Shown here: one piece after another, positions 59,653-64,000 of the stretch | Numbering within the stretch: position 1 is the first letter of the stretch | Layout of the letters: every line of letters starts with the position of its first letter | Source: Jidongwangia harbinensis | GTDB lineage: Bacteria > Actinomycetota > Actinomycetes > Mycobacteriales > Micromonosporaceae | Assembly: GCF_020216025.1 (NCBI RefSeq) | Contig: NZ_JAIWNC010000005.1 | Span: forward strand, 62,001 to 126,000 | DNA: 64,000 bases | Direction of reading: 5' to 3' | Position numbers and translations under genes: made by a program | Notes under the pieces: model-generated | What the model was told of the DNA's origin: nothing | Seen by the model: the letters and a program-made list of their open reading frames with translations, nothing else | Databases searched by the model: none

Positions 59653-61832
59653 CAGGCCAAGAGTGCCTCAAGTCGCCGGTTGACGGCGGCCAGCGTGGCC
59701 CGGACCATCGCGGCGTACCGGTCCTCGCCGGCCACCACCGCGGAGCCGGACAGCTGTTCCACCCAGCCTCCGCAGGACAGCAGCACCACGACCACGGCCA
59801 CCTGGAGCGACCCGAACGGCACCGCCGCGGCGTGTTCCACGAAACACCGGGCCGGGCCGTCGTCGTGCTTGGACGTGACGAGCAGGTCGTCCAGCGCGGT
59901 GGCGGTGGCCATCGCGCACAGCCGCAGCAGGTATCCGTCGAAGGCGGGCCCGGTGGCGACACCCGACTGGGTACGGCCGCCGGCACTCAGCCGGACCTCC
60001 ACGGTCGCCTCGTTGCCGAACGTGTTGACCTGCACGTTGTCGATGACCACCCGCGGGCCGGGCTGGTCGCCGGGATCGAGCGGCCGGGGCGGTACGCAGG
60101 TGACGCCGGTCGGTTCGGGCTCCGCCGGCCGGGACGCCGCCGGGGCGACGGGTGCGATCGGGCCACCGGGCACGGCGGCGGCGGGCGCGACCGGCACGGC
60201 CGGCGCGTACTGCTCCACGGGCTCGGCGGGGGCTTCCGGCTCGGCCGGACGCAGGGTGGCGGCCCGGCCGGCCTGCGGTGCGGTGGGCAGCCGTTGCAGA
60301 TCCTCGCCCGGCGCCGTGGAGGTTCCGGTCGGCGCCCGGCCGGGGCCGGCCTGGCTCGGCACGAACGGCGTGGTGACCGGCGGCCCCGAGGCCGGCGCCG
60401 CGGGCAGTGGCGGCGCGCCGTCACCCTGCATGGCCGCGTCCAGGCCCATCCGGTCCTGTAGCAGGCGGGCCACGTGACGGCTCACCTCGGCCGGGTCGGC
60501 GCCCTCGGCGAGGTCCAGGCGCAGGCTGTGCGCGCCGGCCGGGGTGGACCGCAGCGACGCGTCGCGGACGCCTTCGACCTCGCGTACCGCGGCGAGGATG
60601 GCCTGGACGTCGAAGCCTTCCTGGCGCTCCTGCGACTCGGACAGCACGTCATCGCGACGCAGGTGCGTCGCGATGCGGGCCAGCGCAGGGGTCTCGGCCG
60701 GTGGCTCCACGGACGGCGGCTCCGGGACGGTGGGTACGTCCGGCTCGGCCGGGACGCGTTGGGGCAGCGCCCGGGCGATGGCGTCGGCGGCCGTAGTCTC
60801 GCCGGGGTCGCCGGCGGGCCGGCCGGGATATCCGGTGTACGCCGTGGGCGCGGCGTATCCGGTGGAAGCGTCGGCGGGTGGCACGGATCCGGCCGGGGGT
60901 GCGGAGTCGTACCGCAGCCGGCGCGGGAAGCTGACCGGATCGTACGACGACCGCGCCGTCGGGGCGGACGCACCCCGGTCGTCGGTGGGCGCCGGCTCGA
61001 CCCGGGGCAGGCCGTCCAGCGGCGTGGCCGGGTCCAGCGCGTGCCGGGCCGCGTCGTTGCGCGCCGGTTCCGGGGCCGCCCAGTCGGCACGCCGCCCGCC
61101 GGGGGTGGCCGGGCGGACCGCCGGGAAGATCGGCCGGGTCGGGCGCTCCAGCGGCACCGCGGCGCGCTGCTGGGCGGCCGGCGGTTCGTTCCGGGTGGCG
61201 TCGTCCAGATCACCCTCGTACGGGTACGGCGGCGCACTGTTCGGCGCCGGCGCGTCCAGCGGGCTGCGGGCACCGAGCTGCCGGTCGTCGTTCTCCAGCG
61301 AGTCCGGGCGCCCGGGCTGGGCGGGGCCGGTCCGGGTGGGATCGGGGTACGCGGGGGCCGGGAGACCGGTGGGCTCGGCGCCGTTGGCGGACAGTGTGTT
61401 CATCAGGTCCGAGTATCGCGACCGGCTCTCCGACCAGCGCGGTGCGCCGACGTCCCGGGTGTCCGGCGCCTGCGGCGGATGCGGGTCTCCCGAGGTGAAA
61501 CGGGGTGCGGAAGATTCCGGGGCAGGGAAAGTCGACCCGAACGGGCGTACCTCTCCGGAGGGGTGCCGGTCCACGAACGGCCGCTCGCCGAACGGCCGGA
61601 CCTCGCCCGACGGGTGTTCCGGCGGAAGGTTCTGCCGGGTGAACGGGCGCACCTCCGTGGACGGGCGACGCCAGTTCGGGACGTCGTCCTCCTCCGGGTC
61701 GAGCGCCGACCCGGCGTTCGACCACGGGCCGTCGGATCGGGACCAGCCGTTCAACAGGGTGCGGTCACGTGAATCGGCACCGGCGCCGCTCTCGGCGGCC
61801 CCGGTGTCACCGGAATGCCCTGTTTCATCCAC
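59652..61832 (-). CDS. Large Pro-rich protein with conserved C-terminal domain
   Basis: 726 residues from GTG 61832 (GAGGAG seven bases upstream). Acidic/Pro-rich N-terminal half with three (S/T)(G/T)EVRPF repeats at about 59-64, 76-81 and 92-97. A coiled or folded middle (about 340-420, ALARIATHLRRDDVLSESQE) and a C-terminal domain VVIDNVQVNTFGNEATVEVR, SGVATGPAFDGYLLRLCAMA, VAVVVVLLSCGGWVEQLSGS of the kind found in actinobacteria. No enzyme motif. The function is unknown; coupled to the hydrolase by a four-base overlap. Confidence 0.7.
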   Translation of the reverse strand: MDETGHSGDTGAAESGAGADSRDRTLLNGWSRSDGPWSNAGSALDPEEDDVPNWRRPSTEVRPFTRQNLPPEHPSGEVRPFGERPFVDRHPSGEVRPFGSTFPAPESSAPRFTSGDPHPPQAPDTRDVGAPRWSESRSRYSDLMNTLSANGAEPTGLPAPAYPDPTRTGPAQPGRPDSLENDDRQLGARSPLDAPAPNSAPPYPYEGDLDDATRNEPPAAQQRAAVPLERPTRPIFPAVRPATPGGRRADWAAPEPARNDAARHALDPATPLDGLPRVEPAPTDDRGASAPTARSSYDPVSFPRRLRYDSAPPAGSVPPADASTGYAAPTAYTGYPGRPAGDPGETTAADAIARALPQRVPAEPDVPTVPEPPSVEPPAETPALARIATHLRRDDVLSESQERQEGFDVQAILAAVREVEGVRDASLRSTPAGAHSLRLDLAEGADPAEVSRHVARLLQDRMGLDAAMQGDGAPPLPAAPASGPPVTTPFVPSQAGPGRAPTGTSTAPGEDLQRLPTAPQAGRAATLRPAEPEAPAEPVEQYAPAVPVAPAAAVPGGPIAPVAPAASRPAEPEPTGVTCVPPRPLDPGDQPGPRVVIDNVQVNTFGNEATVEVRLSAGGRTQSGVATGPAFDGYLLRLCAMATATALDDLLVTSKHDDGPARCFVEHAAAVPFGSLQVAVVVVLLSCGGWVEQLSGSAVVAGEDRYAAMVRATLAAVNRRLEALLA

Positions 61833-61988
61833 CGCGCGCTCCTCGGTCGCCCCCGCTGAGGCTACCGTGTGGTTGCAGTGGCGATAAGTTGCAGCGTCGC
61901 GACAATTGCCCGCCCTGCCGTGGACCACGGCGTTTAGGGCAAACCGCGTCCACACATCGCGGGGAAGACGTCTCGGAGGTTTCCCACC

Positions 61989-62651
61989 ATGACCGCTGCG
62001 ACCGGCGGCGCGCAGACGGCAGGCCGTCCCACCCGGCTGCCGCGCTCGGCGCGCCGTAAGCAACTCCTGGCCGCCGCTCAACAGATCTTCGTCGCGCAGG
62101 GTTACCACGCTGCCGCGATGGACGACATCGCCGAGCGGGCCGGCGTTTCCAAGCCCGTGCTCTACCAGCACTTCCCCGGCAAGCTGGAGCTGTACCTGGC
62201 CCTGCTGGACACGCACTGTGACGCGATAATCGCCAAGGTGCGGAGCGCAATGCTCGCCACCCCGGATAACAAGGAGCGGGTGAAGGGCGCCGTGCAGGCG
62301 TACTTCGACTTCGTCGACCACGAGAGCGAGGCGTTCCGCCTGGTGTTCGAGTCCGACCTGCGCAACGACCCGCAGGTACGGGAGCGGGTGGAGCGGGTCG
62401 AACAGGGCTGCATCGCCGCGGTGACGGATACCATCATCTCGGACACCGGAGTCGACCCGGACAGCGCCGCGCTGCTCGCGGCCGGCCTGGTGGGCGCCGC
62501 CGGACAGTCCGCGCAGTACTGGCTGGCGACCGGCCGGCGAATCCCCAAGGACGACGCCGAGACCCTGGCCGCGGCGCTGATCTGGCGGGGCATCGCCAGC
62601 TTCCCGCTGCAGGGTGGGTCGTCACCGGGAACGCCGTCCGAAATCGGCTAG
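61989..62651 (+). CDS. TetR-family regulator
   Basis: 220 residues. HTH at about 30-60: QQIFVAQGYHAAAMDDIAER, AGVSKPVLYQHFPGKLELYL. The C-terminal helical ligand domain ends in AALIWRGIASFPLQ. Divergent from the large Pro-rich gene across 156 bases, so it may control that gene. The ligand is unknown. Confidence 0.93.
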   Translation: MTAATGGAQTAGRPTRLPRSARRKQLLAAAQQIFVAQGYHAAAMDDIAERAGVSKPVLYQHFPGKLELYLALLDTHCDAIIAKVRSAMLATPDNKERVKGAVQAYFDFVDHESEAFRLVFESDLRNDPQVRERVERVEQGCIAAVTDTIISDTGVDPDSAALLAAGLVGAAGQSAQYWLATGRRIPKDDAETLAAALIWRGIASFPLQGGSSPGTPSEIG

Positions 62652-62689
62652 CCTTCATGGCGGTAGGCCAATTCGTTAGGGAGGACCCC

Positions 62690-62914
62690 GTGGAGGTCAA
62701 GATCGGCGTGCAACACGCGCCGCGCGAGCTGACGCTCGAGAGTGCGCAGACCCCGGCGGAGGTTGAGCAGTTGGTGAGCGAGGCCCTGGCCAAGGACAGC
62801 GTGCTCGCGCTCACCGACGAGAAGGGCCGCAAGGTGATCATCCCGATCGCCAAGGTGGCCTACGTGGAGATCGCCGAGTCGTCCAACCGGCCGTTCGGCT
62901 TCACCACTCGCTAG
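62690..62914 (+). CDS. DUF3107 protein
   Basis: 74 residues from GTG 62690 with GGGAGG upstream (the longer frame is not credible). VKIGVQHAPRELTLESAQTP, AEVEQLVSEALAKDSVLALT, DEKGRKVIIPIAKVAYVEIA matches DUF3107, a small conserved actinobacterial family with a beta-rich fold. It is often found near TetR and RNA-helicase genes, as here. The function is unknown. Confidence 0.9.
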   Translation: MEVKIGVQHAPRELTLESAQTPAEVEQLVSEALAKDSVLALTDEKGRKVIIPIAKVAYVEIAESSNRPFGFTTR

Positions 62915-62924
62915 ACACACCGGT

Positions 62925-62962
62925 CACGGCAGGGAACCCCGACCCCGGGGTTCCCTGCCGTG
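62925..62962 (+). terminator. Terminator after DUF3107 gene
   Basis: Perfect 16-bp stem CACGGCAGGGAACCCC / GGGGTTCCCTGCCGTG with 6-base loop, 10 bases past the stop, followed by TCTTCGG. A strong intrinsic terminator. Confidence 0.9.
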
Positions 62963-63019
62963 TCTTCGGTCCGAGGTGCGAGATCTCCTGGTCGGGTAGA
63001 CTGACCTTGTCGCGCCGAC

Positions 63020-63069
63020 GTCAACCCGTACAGGCCCGGACAGAACGTCATGATTCGGACCGGGTTGAC
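63020..63069 (+). promoter_or_regulatory. Helicase leader stem-loop
   Basis: 9-bp inverted repeat GTCAACCCG (63020-63028) / CGGGTTGAC (63061-63069), in the roughly 190-base 5' leader of the helicase gene. A TAGACT at 62996-63001 could be the -10. Leader structure may regulate helicase translation; the regulation itself is inference. Confidence 0.45.
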
Positions 63070-63188
63070 GCCTCGCCGCCGCGACGCGCGTGCGGCCCGC
63101 GAGACCAAACTCGCGTGTGGCCCGCGCCCTACCCATACCGCGCCCAGGACTTCGACGGGCGCACCACGAGAGGCACCCGCAGAACTCC

Positions 63189-64000
63189 ATGACCGACATC
63201 GACAACGGAACAGAACCAGCTCTGGTACCCGTGCTCACCCGCGCACCGGTACGCCCGGACAGCCCCACCTTCGCGGAGCTGGGCGTGCGCGCCGAGACCG
63301 TGGCGGCACTCGCCGCGGCCGGCATCACCAACGCCTTCGCCATCCAGGAGTACGCGCTGCCCATCGCGCTGCGCGGCACCGACATGATCGGCCAGGCGCC
63401 GACCGGCACCGGCAAGACGCTCGCCTTCGGCCTGCCCCTGCTGGAGCGGGTCACCGCACCCAGCGAGGGCGCCGACGGCCAGCCGCAGGCACTCGTCGTG
63501 GTGCCCACCCGCGAACTGGGCCTGCAGGTGGCCCGCGACCTCGCCGCCGCCGGCGCCACCCGGGGCGTCCGGGTGCTCCCGATCTACGGCGGCGTGGCCT
63601 ACGAGCCGCAGGTCGACACCCTGAAGCGGGGCGTCGAGATCCTGGTCGGCACGCCCGGCCGGCTGCTCGACCTGGCCAAGCAGAAGCAGCTCAAGCTCAA
63701 CGTGATCCGCGCCCTGGTGCTCGACGAGGCGGACCGGATGCTCGACCTGGGCTTCCTGGACGACGTCGAGAAGATCCTCGCCATGCTGCCCGAGCAGCGG
63801 CAGACCATGCTGTTCTCGGCCACCATGCCGGACCCGATCGTGGCGCTGTCCCGCCGGTTCCTGCACCACCCGGTGACCATCCACGCCGGCCACACCGCCG
63901 AGTCCGGCCCCAGCCCGCTGACCAAGCAGGTGGTGTACCGCACCCACCCGCTGAACAAGCTGGAGATGGTGGCGCGGATGCTGCAGGCCCGCGAGCGCGG
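63189..64000 (+). CDS. DEAD-box RNA helicase (5' part, runs off window)
   Basis: About 270 codons visible from ATG 63189. Q motif FAIQEYALPIA, motif I APTGTGKT, Ia PTRELGLQV, GG, Ib TPGRL, II DEAD (VLDEADRMLDLGF), III SAT (MLFSATMPDP). RecA-like domain 1 is complete; domain 2 continues beyond the window. It unwinds RNA with ATP; close relatives act in ribosome assembly and cold adaptation. Its reading frame is not terminated within the window. Confidence 0.93.
   Translation, partial: MTDIDNGTEPALVPVLTRAPVRPDSPTFAELGVRAETVAALAAAGITNAFAIQEYALPIALRGTDMIGQAPTGTGKTLAFGLPLLERVTAPSEGADGQPQALVVVPTRELGLQVARDLAAAGATRGVRVLPIYGGVAYEPQVDTLKRGVEILVGTPGRLLDLAKQKQLKLNVIRALVLDEADRMLDLGFLDDVEKILAMLPEQRQTMLFSATMPDPIVALSRRFLHHPVTIHAGHTAESGPSPLTKQVVYRTHPLNKLEMVARMLQARER

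Noticed and set aside
54641-61832. A natural-product biosynthetic cluster
   Set aside because: No polyketide synthase, peptide synthetase or terpene synthase with the needed motifs; the genes are structural or unknown.

Overview
The window is about 72% G+C chromosomal DNA from a high-GC actinomycete. The gene order rpmG - hadA - hadB - tRNA-Trp - secE - nusG - rplA - rplJ - rplL, the frequent GTG starts and the paired DUF3152 and DUF3107 proteins point to Micromonosporaceae, probably Actinoplanes or a close relative. The genus is an inference from gene content, not a database match.

Layout. 1-6.5 kb (minus strand) is the translation/secretion cluster: rplL, rplJ with an L10-type leader, a small ABC exporter placed between rplA and rplJ, rplA, nusG, secE, tRNA-Trp, hadB/hadA-type dehydratase subunits, rpmG, tRNA-Met and tRNA-Thr. 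rplK (L11) is not in its usual place between nusG and rplA. 6.5-11.3 kb holds a GGDEF/EAL cyclic-di-GMP enzyme preceded by a small secreted peptide, a hypothetical protein, a thiosulfate/3-mercaptopyruvate sulfurtransferase and a YajQ-family protein. From 11.45 kb, tRNA-Tyr opens a 7.6-kb accessory stretch that ends at 19.1 kb in a decayed copy of the tRNA-Tyr 3' end. It holds hypothetical genes, a frameshifted DUF402 gene, a secreted EF-hand alpha/beta hydrolase, a NarL-type two-component pair, a compact three-gene set (two-TM protein, deoxyribosyltransferase-like protein, Nudix-winged-helix protein) and a divergent ribbon-helix-helix regulator.

19-29.8 kb is a mixed metabolic region: methyltransferase-GGCT fusion, Asp-nucleophile hydrolase and divergent MarR repressor with clear operators, DUF4190 protein, methyltransferase, DUF1707 protein, LLM oxidoreductase, GNAT and MOSC pair, GH16-like secreted glycosidase, MFS transporter and HtpX. 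29.9-42.9 kb carries an incomplete complex I set (nuoB, C, H, I, J, K, L, M, N; no A, D, E, F or G). It is interrupted by a transglutaminase-like gene on the opposite strand, a secreted trypsin-fold protein that has lost its catalytic His and Ser and carries a beta-propeller, and a DUF2252 gene.

42.9-54.5 kb contains a PLP decarboxylase with an MFS transporter, a gamma-glutamyltransferase-like gene, a 92-bp palindromic repeat, an alkyltransferase-like protein, proB-proA, a proline/glutamate-repeat surface protein with a small secreted partner, a frameshifted MshEN-type membrane protein, a squalene-cyclase-fold protein and moeZ. 54.6-64 kb has two DUF3152 zincin-like proteins, one with a 750-residue histone-H1-like tail, an alpha/beta hydrolase, a large Pro-rich protein, TetR, DUF3107 and the 5' part of a DEAD-box RNA helicase that runs off the window.

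Working together: the ribosomal/secretion genes and the nuo genes form long operons with ATGA/GTGA overlaps. The accessory interval between the tRNA-Tyr copies and the incomplete, interrupted nuo set are the most unusual parts. Coordinates, motifs and hairpins were read from the sequence. Functions come from family knowledge, and functional couplings are inference.
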